DNA of 64,000 nucleotides from the NCBI RefSeq assembly GCF_004104015.1, contig NZ_RYFV01000007.1, positions 1 to 64,000 on the forward strand, written 5' to 3'. Both the position numbers and the translations under genes were made by a program. This stretch comes from Actinomyces oricola. GTDB taxonomy: Bacteria > Actinomycetota > Actinomycetes > Actinomycetales > Actinomycetaceae. The notes beneath the pieces were generated by a model. That model did not search any database. It saw nothing but the letters and a program-made list of their open reading frames with translations, and was not told the origin of the DNA. The stretch's first letter is position 1, and each line of letters opens with the position of its first letter. Positions 37,133 through 46,600 of the stretch are shown piece by piece.

Positions 37133-37174
37133 GCCCGGCGTCGCCGCGCGTGAGGCGGCCCGGCGACGCCGGGC
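37133..37174 (+). terminator. Perfect 14-bp hairpin after secA
   Basis: GCCCGGCGTCGCCG (37133-37146) and its exact complement CGGCGACGCCGGGC (37161-37174) flank a 14-base loop. It starts 17 bp after the secA stop. No U-tract follows, but the stem is very stable. Confidence 0.6.
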
Positions 37175-37237
37175 GGGCTCCCGCACCGGTTTCTTGTCGC
37201 GACGGGGCCCCGGGGCCATGCCGCTGGCCGGTACTCG

Positions 37238-37300
37238 GCTGTCACAGCTGTCACAACTGCCACAGCGCCGAAGATCACGAAGATCACGACGATCACGAAG
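37238..37300. repeat. Two adjacent runs of 9-bp tandem repeats
   Basis: GCTGTCACA GCTGTCACA ACTGCCACA (37238-37264) is followed, after five bases, by GAAGATCAC GAAGATCAC GACGATCAC and GAAG (37270-37300). It lies between the secA hairpin and the 3' end of the Rv3235-like gene. Confidence 0.6.
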
Positions 37301-37306
37301 TCCGCT

Positions 37307-37873
37307 TCAGGCGATTTCCAGGTTGGCCAGCACCCACCTGCCGTGATGCGGTTCCAGCCGGGCGGCAGCGGCGCGGACGCGCTCTCCGTCGTCGAGCAGG
37401 ACCGTGGCCTCCTGGGCGCCGCTGGCCGTGGATTGAAGGTGGACCGAACGCGCCCGCGGACGCGCGCCCGCCTGCTCGCCGAGCAGTCGCGATGCCAGGC
37501 CGGCTCGGCGAGCCAGGGCGTCGAAGAGGTCCGGAGTGGTCCATCGCATGAGGTGCTGGACTGGGCGCAGTCCGCACAGTACCTCGGCGGCCGCCGCGAC
37601 GAGGGAGGCCGCCGCCCGGGAGGGGGCGGGGACGCAGGCCGCGGGTGAGCCGCCGGCCCCGCGGCCGGCCGGGGTTGCCAGGCGCGGCTGGAAGCGCAGC
37701 CGGTCCCAATCCGTGGTCCTGGCCGTGGCTGTCAAGACCGGCCGGGCCACCGGGGTGCCGGCCCGTGGACTTCGACGCACCGACCGGGTGGTCCGGGGCG
37801 CGGAGGGCGCCGGCCGACGCCGACGGGGCTCTGGCTGGGCCGCGGGCGGGGGAGAGGTGAGGGTAGCGGTCAT
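37307..37873 (-). CDS. Rv3235-family (DUF6459) protein
   Basis: About 188 residues from ATG 37873, with GGAGA seven bases upstream. The first 75 are Pro/Arg/Thr-rich. The C-terminal domain begins near residue 75 (SRAAASLVAAAAEVLCGLRP) and ends with DGERVRAAAARLEPHHGRWV and LANLEIA. This matches the Rv3235 family, found next to secA and LysM genes in actinobacteria. The function is unknown. Codon use is highly GC-biased like its neighbours. Confidence 0.7.
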   Translation of the reverse strand: MTATLTSPPPAAQPEPRRRRPAPSAPRTTRSVRRSPRAGTPVARPVLTATARTTDWDRLRFQPRLATPAGRGAGGSPAACVPAPSRAAASLVAAAAEVLCGLRPVQHLMRWTTPDLFDALARRAGLASRLLGEQAGARPRARSVHLQSTASGAQEATVLLDDGERVRAAAARLEPHHGRWVLANLEIA

Positions 37874-37918
37874 AACGGGTCTCCTGTCAGAGCGGGAATC
37901 GTGCCGATGCGCAGGCAC

Positions 37919-38632
37919 TCAGAAGGCGGTTTCGGCTGGGGGCGGAGTGGTCAAGGCGACGGGAAGGTCCAGGACCTGGCCCGGACGGATGAGGTCGGGG
38001 TCGGCGCCGACCTCGTGGGAGTTGGCGGCGTAGAGCGAGGGCCAGGCCTCGGTGACCTCGGCCGCGGAGGCGCCGGCGCCAAGAAGGTCGGCGGTGATCG
38101 ACCACAGGGACTCTCCGGGCGCCACCACGTGGGCGCCCGCATCGGCGGGGGTCGGGCCGGCCGGCTCCTCCCACTCGGGGTCTGCGGTGTAGGTCGTGGC
38201 GGGGTCGGCGGTGTCGGTGGGTGCCGGCGAGGCACTGCGCCACCCCAGATCGTCGCCGGATACTGCGGGGGAGGCCAGGGCGGGGGCTGAGACCAGGGTG
38301 ACGGCGATGCCTCCGGCCACCAGGCGCCGCACGGCGGGGGCGCCCCAGCGGGCCAGGACGAGGGCCGCTCCTCGGCGCAGGCTCATTGAGCGCACCGAGG
38401 GGCCGGATTCGGCCACAAGGGCTGTGAGGGCGGACAGGGCGTGCCAGCCGGCACCGAGGGTCCCGGCGCCGGCTGCCAGGAGGACCACGGTTGCTGAGAC
38501 CTGTGCGGGCCCCCACCACGCCGGGGGAGCGGAGCACATGGTGGTCAGGGCCCGGGCGCTGGCGCACCCAAGACCCAGGCTCAATGCGCTTGCAACCATG
38601 AAAAGGGTGATGAGACGGTTTCGCATAGACAT
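37919..38632 (-). CDS. LysM-domain membrane protein
   Basis: About 237 residues from ATG 38632 (38626 also possible). Two or three hydrophobic segments (about 7-25, 45-70 and 105-120) come first. A Pro/Thr-rich linker follows, then a C-terminal LysM domain (HVVAPGESLWSITADLLGAG to DPDLIRPGQVLDLP), which binds peptidoglycan. This arrangement puts the LysM in the wall space. The gene shares a divergent promoter region with the gene at 38761. Confidence 0.85.
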   Translation of the reverse strand: MSMRNRLITLFMVASALSLGLGCASARALTTMCSAPPAWWGPAQVSATVVLLAAGAGTLGAGWHALSALTALVAESGPSVRSMSLRRGAALVLARWGAPAVRRLVAGGIAVTLVSAPALASPAVSGDDLGWRSASPAPTDTADPATTYTADPEWEEPAGPTPADAGAHVVAPGESLWSITADLLGAGASAAEVTEAWPSLYAANSHEVGADPDLIRPGQVLDLPVALTTPPPAETAF

Positions 38633-38760
38633 AGGGCATCCCGTACGTATCGTTATGTTTGAGTACGTTAGATACTCCAACGATATTGCTAGTGTGTCAA
38701 GAGTCTCATCTGGGTCGCTGGTCCCGGGTGGGACGGCGTGGTTCGTGGTGGGGTGGCTCC
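38633..38760. promoter_or_regulatory. Divergent promoter region with a dyad
   Basis: For the plus-strand gene, TTGAGT (38659-38664) and GATATT (38682-38687) are 17 bp apart. For the minus strand, TTGGAG and CATAAC are also 17 bp apart. TATCGTT (38648-38654) and AACGATA (38679-38685) form a perfect seven-base inverted repeat that spans the -35 and -10 elements, and GAGTA/TACTC lies inside it. The tract is AT-rich against very GC-rich surroundings. Confidence 0.5.
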
Positions 38761-39285
38761 ATGGACTGGGAGGCGGTTCTCGCTGATCTTGAGAGCACAT
38801 TCGAGGCGGAGCGCCGTGCCGAGCTCGCTGCGCACAGTGCGGAACTGGCCGAAGCGGAGGCCGCCTCGATCGCGCTCTCCGATCGACTCCGCGGGGCCGT
38901 GGGCTCACGGGTGCGTTTGACCACCCGCGGCGGCCACGGCGTTCACGGCCTCCTTGTGCGGTGCGAGCAGGCCTTCGCGCTGGTTCGCGAGGATGAGGGC
39001 GCCCAAGTACTGGTGCCAATGGGGGCGGTTGCCAGCGTGCAGGGCCTGCCGGGGCCTGCGCCCGCCTTGGCCGGGCGACGACGTGTCACCCTGGGGTCCG
39101 CGCTGCGCGAGTTGGCGCGCCAGGGCGCGCGCCTGCGGCTGGTGCTCACCGGCGGGGAGATGATGGGGCGCCCGGTGCGGGTCGGGGCCGACTATGTTGA
39201 CGTCGTCGTCGAAGGCGGCGGAGGCGGTCGACCGCGGAGGGTGACGGTGGCGCTGGCTGCTGTTGAGGTAGTTAGATCTCGTTGA
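38761..39285 (+). CDS. Conserved actinobacterial protein of unknown function
   Basis: About 174 residues from ATG 38761. The N-terminal 45 residues are a strongly charged, probably coiled helix (DLESTFEAERRAELAAHSAE). The rest is predicted beta-rich with a small barrel-like repeat (VRLTTRGGHGVHGLLVRCEQ and, later, LVLTGGEMMGRPVRVGADYV). No catalytic motif is visible. The beta part could resemble an Sm-like or SH3-like fold; this is an inference from the pattern only. Genes of this kind sit next to BldC-like genes in related genomes. It converges on the BldC-like gene. Confidence 0.7.
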   Translation: MDWEAVLADLESTFEAERRAELAAHSAELAEAEAASIALSDRLRGAVGSRVRLTTRGGHGVHGLLVRCEQAFALVREDEGAQVLVPMGAVASVQGLPGPAPALAGRRRVTLGSALRELARQGARLRLVLTGGEMMGRPVRVGADYVDVVVEGGGGGRPRRVTVALAAVEVVRSR

Positions 39286-39291
39286 GCACCC

Positions 39292-39519
39292 TCAGTGCCG
39301 CGCTGTCTCCCCGAAGCGCCCGGCCGCCACCATGGCCCGGGTGGAGGCGAGTTGGCGCTCAATGTACTCGTCCAGTGCGGTGTCCTCAATGCGCCACAGG
39401 TGGCGTGCGCCCACCTGGATAGCGGGCAGGTCCCCGGAGTGGATGAGGGAGCGGACTGCCTGGGCGGAGAGTTGAAGTTGGTCGGCCACCTCTGCAATGG
39501 TCAGGAAGCGTCGGGTCAT
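39292..39519 (-). CDS. BldC-like MerR-type helix-turn-helix DNA-binding protein
   Basis: A 75-residue protein. It opens MTRRFLTIAEVADQLQLSAQ and continues AVRSLIHSGDLPAIQVGARH, a MerR/excisionase winged-helix pattern. BldC is a small actinobacterial regulator that binds cooperatively to repeated AT-rich sites. This protein is similar in length and layout but its identity as BldC is not proved. The next plus-strand gene (SAF) starts 113 bp away on the other strand. Confidence 0.8.
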   Translation of the reverse strand: MTRRFLTIAEVADQLQLSAQAVRSLIHSGDLPAIQVGARHLWRIEDTALDEYIERQLASTRAMVAAGRFGETARH

Positions 39520-39632
39520 GGCACGATGGTCTCACGCGCATACCCGAATGCGCTATCTCTGAACGACCTTTTGGACGCTCAAATCTCATCAATGAACATC
39601 GACAAGGATCATGAGCAACCGAGGAGGGTCCC

Positions 39633-40322
39633 GTGGCCCCACAGCGGCGAGTCCCGCTTGCACACCCCGATGAGTCCCAACCGCACGCTAACGACCCTCA
39701 GGGGAAGGCTATGCGCTGGAGACGCCCCACCTGGCGAGATCCACGTCTCGCCGCCGGCCTCGCCCTTGTGGGGGCCGCCGTCGCTCTGGGAGCCTGGGGC
39801 ATGGACAAAGCCGCCAACACTGAGGAGCTCTATGCGCTCACCCGCGATGTCGCCCCCGGCGAGGACCTCACTGCCGACGGCGTGCTAACCGTGGTCTCTT
39901 CTCGACCTGGTACGGGGCAATACATTAAAGCTGGAGATCTGCCCACTGACGCGATCGCCACACGCTCCTTGAGCGCCGGCGAACTGCTTCCGGCCGGGGC
40001 TGTCGGGGAGGAGTCCGCACAGGATCTGCGTTCAGTAGTGCTTGAGATCTCCTCGGGGCTGCCGGCGACTGCGGGGGCCGGGGACAAGGTCGACCTGTGG
40101 GCCCTGCCCTCCGCCGAGGCCGGCGCGGACAAGTCTCAGGCGGCGCAGCAGGTCGCCGAGGGCCTCATTATCTCCGCGGTGGGGACGCCGAGCTCTTCCC
40201 TTGTGGGCTCCGGGACGACAAGCGTTGAGGTGCTTGTCCACGCCGGTTCGCTCAGTCAGGTGCTCACGGCTGTGGGCTCAGGCGGCCCTCTGGTGCTGGT
40301 GCCCACGGGTGAGGGCGTATGA
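39633..40322 (+). CDS. SAF-domain membrane protein (CpaB/FlgA-like)
   Basis: About 229 residues from GTG 39633, which has a strong ribosome site (GAGGAGGG, 39621-39628); ATG 39711 with AGGGGAAGG upstream is an alternative. One membrane helix (about 41-56, [20 protein letters not shown]) precedes a SAF domain ([20 protein letters not shown], ending GELLPAGAV) and a beta-rich tail. SAF domains occur in CpaB pilus-assembly and FlgA proteins. Its stop overlaps the start of the ParA-like gene by four bases, so the two are expressed together. Confidence 0.85.
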   Translation: MAPQRRVPLAHPDESQPHANDPQGKAMRWRRPTWRDPRLAAGLALVGAAVALGAWGMDKAANTEELYALTRDVAPGEDLTADGVLTVVSSRPGTGQYIKAGDLPTDAIATRSLSAGELLPAGAVGEESAQDLRSVVLEISSGLPATAGAGDKVDLWALPSAEAGADKSQAAQQVAEGLIISAVGTPSSSLVGSGTTSVEVLVHAGSLSQVLTAVGSGGPLVLVPTGEGV

Positions 40323-43024
40323 GCGCTGTGCCCAGCCCTGACCGGGGCGTGCTGCTGGCCCTGAGTGGGGACGACGCCGAAATCCTGCGGGCGTTGAGTG
40401 TCCCGGGCAGTGGTATGAGCGTGGTGCGTCGCTGCGCGGACCTCCCCGAGCTTCTTTCGGCGGGCATGGCCGGTCTGGCCTCTTTGGTCGTCCTGGACAC
40501 TGACTTCGATGAGACTGATCGCACGGTGCTGGAACGGTTGGGGAGCGCCGGACTGGCCGGTCTGCTGCTTGTGCCCGACGGGCAGGAGGCGCGCTGGGCG
40601 ACCCTGGGCTGGAGCGTGTTGAGTCGGGAGGCGGAGCCCGCCGAAGTGCGCCGCACTCTCCAGGGCATGATGCGCGACAGCGGCCAGGGTCGGGGCCGCG
40701 ACGGTGGCCAGAGCCGGATGTCGCGACTCGAGCGGAGAAGGAGGTCGCGCCGCGCATTGCGCCTGGCAGACGACACGGACGCCGCTGGTGCGACCCCGGG
40801 CTCTGACATTGACGATGCCCCGGGCCCGGGGGCCACCGTCCACACGATTTCGCCCGTCAACCAGGGGCGGAGGGCGTCGGGCGCGTTACGGAGCCTGCCG
40901 GCTCCCAGCTCCCCCGAGCCCCCGGCCTCCCCTGAACCCCCGGCCTCCCCTGAACCCCCGGGGAGCGCCGAGGTACTCGAGGCGCCCAATGGTCCCGCGG
41001 CTCCCGGGTCGCCGACCAACGAGCAACCGGGCGCCGGGCCGCAGCCGCAAGGCAGGCTGGTTGTGGTCTGGGGGCCCCACGGCGCACCGGGACGCACTAC
41101 AGTGGCCGCCTCCTTGGCTCATGGGCTGGCTCGTGTGGGCCCGTCCATACTGGTGGACGCCGACGTTGAGGCGCCCAGCCTGGTCCAGGTGCTGGGGTTG
41201 CCGGAGGACTCCTCGGGGCTGGCGACCGCCGCGCGCCTGGCTACTCACGGGCGGCTGGACGCTGAGGCCTTCCAGAAACTGCTTCTGCCGGTGGAACTGG
41301 GGCCAAGGCTCTTATCCGGCCTGGGACGGGCCGGACGTTGGCGTGAACTGCCTCCGGTCTCCATGCGGGAGGTGTGGCAGTGGTGCCGTCGCTGCGCCGA
41401 GTGGACGGTTGTGGACATTGCCGGCGGCGCGATTGACGACGCCGTCGACGACTTCACGCTTGAGCCGGGGCGTGGTGCTGTGGCCGCCGATCTCATTCGC
41501 AGTGCCGACGTCGTGGTGGTGGTTGGTACGGGCGACCCCGTGGGGATACGCCGCCTTCTCCAGCTTCTCAGCGACCTGGATGAGGGCATGGAGCCCCAGG
41601 GACGGGTTGAGGTCGTGGTCAATCGGGTCCGCGCCTCAGCAGCGGGCCCTGCTCCGCAGCAGGCCGTGCGCGAGGCTATGCGCCGTTTCGGTGGACTGGA
41701 CCAGGTAATAGTTCTTCCCGAGGACGGCGCTCTGGCGGACCGTTGCCTCATGGAGGGGCGTGCGGTGCTCCGGGACTCGGCCGCCAGCGCCCTGCCGGCT
41801 GGTCTGGCCGCTCTGGTGGACCGCGTTGATCCCGCCGCCAGCTGCACCGCGGCGACGAGCCGGGCCCGACGACGCCACCTACTCAGGGAGTTCGGTTCCA
41901 AGACTCGGCTGTCACGACTGATTGAGAGCCTGCGGGAGATGACGAGGCGCCAGGAGGGGTGGGAGCCCACCGCCTACGGGTCCGTCGCAGGCGCCGGCCA
42001 TCCTCAGGGTGCGCCTGGGCCGCGGGGTGTGCCGGTGTCTCCGGCGGTGGCCGGGCCGCAGGGTACACCTGGTCCCCAGGGTGCGCCGGGTGCCCCGGTG
42101 TCTCCGGCGGTGGCCGGCCCCCAGGGTGTGCCTGGTCCGCAGGGTGTGCCTGGGCCGCGGGGTGTGCCGGTGTCTCCGGCGGTGGCCGGGCCGCAGGGTG
42201 CGCCTGGTCCCCAGGGTGCGCCGGGTGCCCCGGTGTCTCCGGCGGTGGCCGGCCCCCAGGGTGTGCCTGGTCCCCAGGGTGCGCCGGGTGCCCCGGTGTC
42301 TCCGGCGGTGGCCGGGCCGCAGGGTGCGCCTGGGCCCCAGGGCGCCCCGGTGTCTCCGGCTGCTGGTCCGCCCAATACGCCGGTCTCGCCAGTGGTGCAG
42401 GCTGCTCCAGCAGCCTCAACCGCAGTGGCTTCCCCGAGCGTTCCGGGTCCCGCTGGCGCATCCACCACCCAGATAGTTGCCATCCCGCCTCGGTCCCCGG
42501 GAGCAGCAGCGTCTCCGAGCGCGCCCGGCCCCGGCGGCGTGTCCACCACCCAGATTGCTGTGATCCCGCCCCTGTCGCCGGGAGCGGCGGCCTCCCCGGG
42601 CGCCCCCGGCTCTGGCGGCGCCCCCACCGCGCAAATGGCAGCAATCCCACTGAACGCGCCACGAGCATCGGAGAAGCCAGAATCGGCCGATGCGCCCACC
42701 TCCCAGATGGCGGCCATCGCCCCAATCGCCCCAGGTTCCGCGCCCGCCCCGACTGCTCCGGCCGTTCCGGTCACCCCGGAGAGCCGACGCTCCGCCCGCC
42801 CCCCAGTGCCCCGCCGTCGTTCAATAGCTCTGCGGGAAGTCTCCAGGTCCTCCACCAGGACCCCGGAGCAGGCCGCCACGCCGCCCGCCCGCATTGAGCG
42901 GGGCACCGGCCGCAGGGTCAAGCAGGTGTCCCCCGCACCCCCGCCGCCCCCGGCCGACCAGGGGCAGGTTGGTGAGAGCCGGCGGAGTGCGTCTCGGCGC
43001 GCCAAAGGACGCCACAGTCTTTGA
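40319..43024 (+). CDS. ParA/CpaE-like P-loop protein with collagen-like C-terminus
   Basis: A 901-residue protein. Residues 1-130 resemble the receiver-like N-terminus of CpaE/Ssd proteins. The ATPase-like domain begins at about 244 with [20 protein letters not shown], then [18 protein letters not shown] and VVDIAGG. The P-loop lysine (GKT) is arginine here. After residue 520 the protein becomes low-complexity: six collagen-like units (560-690, variants of [21 protein letters not shown]), then four copies of an S/PTxQxxxI motif ([36 protein letters not shown]), then a basic C-terminus. It is co-translated with the SAF protein. It may position a pilus-like or division complex, but no pilin or secretion ATPase gene is in the window. 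Confidence 0.8.
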   Translation: MSAVPSPDRGVLLALSGDDAEILRALSVPGSGMSVVRRCADLPELLSAGMAGLASLVVLDTDFDETDRTVLERLGSAGLAGLLLVPDGQEARWATLGWSVLSREAEPAEVRRTLQGMMRDSGQGRGRDGGQSRMSRLERRRRSRRALRLADDTDAAGATPGSDIDDAPGPGATVHTISPVNQGRRASGALRSLPAPSSPEPPASPEPPASPEPPGSAEVLEAPNGPAAPGSPTNEQPGAGPQPQGRLVVVWGPHGAPGRTTVAASLAHGLARVGPSILVDADVEAPSLVQVLGLPEDSSGLATAARLATHGRLDAEAFQKLLLPVELGPRLLSGLGRAGRWRELPPVSMREVWQWCRRCAEWTVVDIAGGAIDDAVDDFTLEPGRGAVAADLIRSADVVVVVGTGDPVGIRRLLQLLSDLDEGMEPQGRVEVVVNRVRASAAGPAPQQAVREAMRRFGGLDQVIVLPEDGALADRCLMEGRAVLRDSAASALPAGLAALVDRVDPAASCTAATSRARRRHLLREFGSKTRLSRLIESLREMTRRQEGWEPTAYGSVAGAGHPQGAPGPRGVPVSPAVAGPQGTPGPQGAPGAPVSPAVAGPQGVPGPQGVPGPRGVPVSPAVAGPQGAPGPQGAPGAPVSPAVAGPQGVPGPQGAPGAPVSPAVAGPQGAPGPQGAPVSPAAGPPNTPVSPVVQAAPAASTAVASPSVPGPAGASTTQIVAIPPRSPGAAASPSAPGPGGVSTTQIAVIPPLSPGAAASPGAPGSGGAPTAQMAAIPLNAPRASEKPESADAPTSQMAAIAPIAPGSAPAPTAPAVPVTPESRRSARPPVPRRRSIALREVSRSSTRTPEQAATPPARIERGTGRRVKQVSPAPPPPPADQGQVGESRRSASRRAKGRHSL
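41999..42372 (+). repeat. 63-bp coding tandem repeat (collagen-like)
   Basis: About six units of 54-72 bp, mostly 63 bp, encode Gly-x-y triplets plus a PVSPAVAG spacer. Units differ by whole triplets, so expansion and contraction keep the frame. A non-coding CRISPR reading is ruled out because the frame is open and the unit has no variable spacers. Confidence 0.85.
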
Positions 43025-43040
43025 CGGGCAGACTGTGCCC

Positions 43041-43511
43041 ATGCGCATCTACCTGCCCGCTACAGCCGCTGACCTGCGCGCCGACACGATCTCCCCACGC
43101 CTCGCCCACGCCCCGACCCCTGCCCTGGCCCGGGCGCTGCCCGAGGAGGACCAGGAGGGTCTGGAGGTCTCAGCGAGCCTGTGCGCCGCTGACGCCTCCC
43201 TGGTGCTGCTGGCCGAGCCGGGGGCGGCCGGACTGGCCGACCGCCGCATTGTTGTCGCCGCGGATGTCGAACCAGAGGCTGCGCACGAACTCGCCCCCGG
43301 TGGGGACGTGCTGCCAGGGACAGTGAAGGTCACTACGGAGGTGCCCTGGGACCAGGTGGCCGCCGTGCTCGTCGACGAGGCGGCTGTCGAGCCCGATGTG
43401 CACGCCGCCCGCCTGGGCGACGAGGAGGCCTTCGAGAGGACCGCGCAGGCGGACCTGCTGTGGTTCGATGTCACAGAGAAGCAGGCCTTGGCCGCCGAGC
43501 TCGGCGTGTGA
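43041..43511 (+). CDS. DUF6912-family protein
   Basis: About 156 residues from ATG 43041. It begins [20 protein letters not shown] and continues [20 protein letters not shown], then [17 protein letters not shown] and ends with [16 protein letters not shown]. This is the actinobacterial DUF6912 pattern. The product is acidic and probably cytoplasmic. Its function is unknown. It lies 16 bp after the ParA-like gene and may be the last gene of that operon. Confidence 0.8.
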   Translation: MRIYLPATAADLRADTISPRLAHAPTPALARALPEEDQEGLEVSASLCAADASLVLLAEPGAAGLADRRIVVAADVEPEAAHELAPGGDVLPGTVKVTTEVPWDQVAAVLVDEAAVEPDVHAARLGDEEAFERTAQADLLWFDVTEKQALAAELGV

Positions 43512-43604
43512 GCGCTCGCTCAGACAACGGGCAGGACCGCCACCTGGATGGAATCGGCACCTGGCGGGACGGCGCTGATTCAGCGCCCCGAACGGTCGCA
43601 TGCA

Positions 43605-46600
43605 TTAGGCCCGTATCCGCAGGGTGGAGCCGACCCCATTGCGCTTGACCTCAATGCGGTCGGGTATCTGACGACGCAACTCCCCTACGTGGGAAACGAT
43701 GCCGACCGTACGGCCCTCCACCTGGAGCCGCCCCAACTCGGCAAGAACCTCCTGGAGAGTCTCGGGATCCAGGCTGCCGAAACCCTCGTCAATGAACAGC
43801 GTCTCCATGGAGACCCCGCCGGACTCGGCGGTCACCACGTCAGCCAGGGCGAGGGCCAGGGACAAGGAGACGTAGAAGGTCTCACCACCGGAGAGTGTGC
43901 GGGGGTCGCGTACCCCCGAGCCGCAGAGGTGGTCGATCACGCCCAGTCCCAGCCCCCGGTCGCGACGCCCCGCCGAGCCGGATTCGTCCGTGACCCGCAC
44001 CAGCTCGTAGCGGCCCGCGGACATCTGGGACAGGCGCGCATTGGCAAAGACAAGCACCTCATTGAAGCGCTCAACCAGCACCCATGTGGCCAGTGGGGTG
44101 GAAAGAGCATTGCGGCCCGTGGCCAGGGCGACGACCCGCGCCAGCACCGCCGAATCCTCAATGGCCCCTTCCAGGTCCAAGACCGCTGACCTGACGCCGG
44201 CCCCGGCTTCGGTGAGCCGGGCGTGGGCGGCACGGGCCTGTGCACGGGCTTCCAGCGCCGTGGTGTGCCGCTCCTGCGCCTGGGCCAGGCGCAGGCGGGC
44301 TCCCTCCACATCAGCGATCTCCCGCCCACTCAGAGAGGCAATGGAATCGTCCTCTTCCAGCCCGTGCCGAACCCGTTCGGCCCGGGCACGGACTTGGGCG
44401 ACCGCGGCTTCCACCTCCCTGGTCTGTGAGGGCGTGAGCGCAGCCTCCTCCACCTGAGCCCGGGTGGTGAAGTCGGCGTCCGCCAGCGCCTGGGTCAGGG
44501 CGTGGCGGTTGCGCAGGGCCGTCTCCAGGGCCTGCACAACCTGATCCAGGAGCGCCGCACTGGTTCCGGACCCCGCGGCCTGGTCCTTCAGGTACGTGCT
44601 GTGGGCACGGACCGTGTGGTGGTCGCCGTGAGCGGCCCGGCAGCGGTCGCGGTCCGCGGCCAGCGCCGCCTCGGCCTGCGCGTACTCGGCCCGCTTCTGG
44701 GCCAGGGCGGTGCGCCTACCCTCCTGGGCGCTGCGCAGCGCCTCGGTCTGCGAGGCAAAACCGGCGAGTCTATTACTCAACTCCTCCAGTGGTGCGGCCG
44801 CCCCCTCCAGCTCGGTGAGCCGGCGGGAGACAACCTCAAGGGCCTCCTCCAGCTCGGGCGCCCCCCTGCTGTCGGCGGCTGCATGGGCGCGGGCCAACTC
44901 ACCGAGGAGGCCATCGTGATGGTGCGCTGCACGGGCCAGGGCCGCGTCCGCCCGCGCCTGCGCCTCCTCAGCGGCCTCCACCTGGGCGCGACTAACCGAC
45001 TCAGGAGCCGGATCCGCTGGGGCGGGGTGGTTGGGGGAGCCGCACACCGGGCAGGGCTCGTCCTCAACCAGCTCCGCAGCCAGCGACCCCGCCGTGGCGG
45101 CGATCCACGCCTGGCGCCGCCGGGCGACAAGGGCCGTAGCCCGTTTGGCCGCAGTGGTTGCTTGGGCGAGTGCGTCGTGCGCCTGCTCAATGGGGGAGGC
45201 CAGGGCGGCCGCCTGGAGCGCCGCCTCCAGGCGCCGTTTGGCCGCCGAGTGCTCGATCCGCAGCTCAGGCAGCTCCAGCTTGGCGGCCCGAGCAGCAGCC
45301 AAGGCCTTCTCCAGCTCACGGTGGCTCCGGGGGCGTTCCTGAAGGACGACGGCCGCCTGAGCGACCTGCTCCTCCAGAGCGGCCAGGTCCTCGCGCTGCG
45401 AGTCCAGGTCCCGGGCGCGTTCGGCTAGCCCCGCCTCCACCTCGACCAAAGCGCCCAGCGCCCCGGCCCGGGTGCGCAGTTCCCGCTCCCGGGCGAGGAG
45501 CTCTTCGGCGGCTCGACGGGCCGCGTCAAGCGCTTCGCCCTCCGCCTCGGCCGCACCGGTAGCAGTGCCCCCGCCTGCGGTCGGCGGGGCGGTCTGCCCC
45601 TGAGCGGTGCCCTCCGGGCCCTCCGCGCGGCCTCCTGGGCCCATTAGGACGCCGCTGACCCCGGGGCCCGGGACCGCCCCAGAGGAGGGCGCCACCTGCT
45701 CGCCGGAGCACGCCACCTGGGCGAGGGCACCGGCCAGGTCCTCCAGGGCGGCCAGGGTCTCCAGGATTCCATCGTGCCCGGTGTCGGTGAGGGGCGCGAT
45801 TCTGCCCAGCCCCGTGCGGGCCCGGGCGCAGGCATCCCGGGCCTCTTGTGCAGAACGGTCGTATAGGGCCAGGGCGGGTAGCACGCCGGCGGCACGGCGG
45901 GCGGCGGCAAGGCGCTGCTCCTGGGCCTCGTCATGGGCCTTGGAGTCCTGTAGGGCGTCGCGCTCCGCTTCCAGGAGGCGGCGGCGCTCCAGACGGCCGT
46001 GCAGGGAGGTCTGCGCCTCCAGGTCCTGTTCAGCCAGGACTCGCTGCCCGACAGCCTCCTCCAGGGCCGTCTCCAGCGGGGTCAGGCGCGCCTGGGAGTC
46101 GGCGAGCAGACCGTGGACCAGGTCGTCAATAGCGCCCGCATCAGGGGTGACAGCCTCGGTCAGCGTCATGAGGCGCTCATCGGGGGAGGGGGGATCCTCC
46201 TGGCCCGCCGCGGGACCGGGGGCATGCTCAGGGGCGGGCGTCTGCCCGGGAGCGCCCAGGAGGGAACTGAAAAGCTGGGTGCGCGCTCGCAGGGCCTGAC
46301 GAGCCTGTTCGGTGGCCTTGTCAATGGCGCGCCCGCGCCCGCGCAGTTCCTCCTCCATGGCGTCGAAGACGCCAGTGCCGAAGACATCGCGCAGCAGCCG
46401 GTGGCGCTCCTCTGAGGAGGAGCGAAGGAACTGGGCGAACCGGCCCTGGGGCAGGACTACGGTCTGGGTCAGCTGTTCGCGACTGAGACCAATAGCGCGG
46501 CGGATCTCCGCATCCGCCTCCCCCACGCGGGTGACGGGCTCCTCCAGGGCGGTCCCTTCGACGTCGGCCAGCCGCCACAGCTTGACCGAGGCGTTCTGCC

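Noticed and set aside
41999-42372. CRISPR-like array
   Set aside because: The repeat is inside an open frame, unit length varies by whole codons, and there are no unique spacers.
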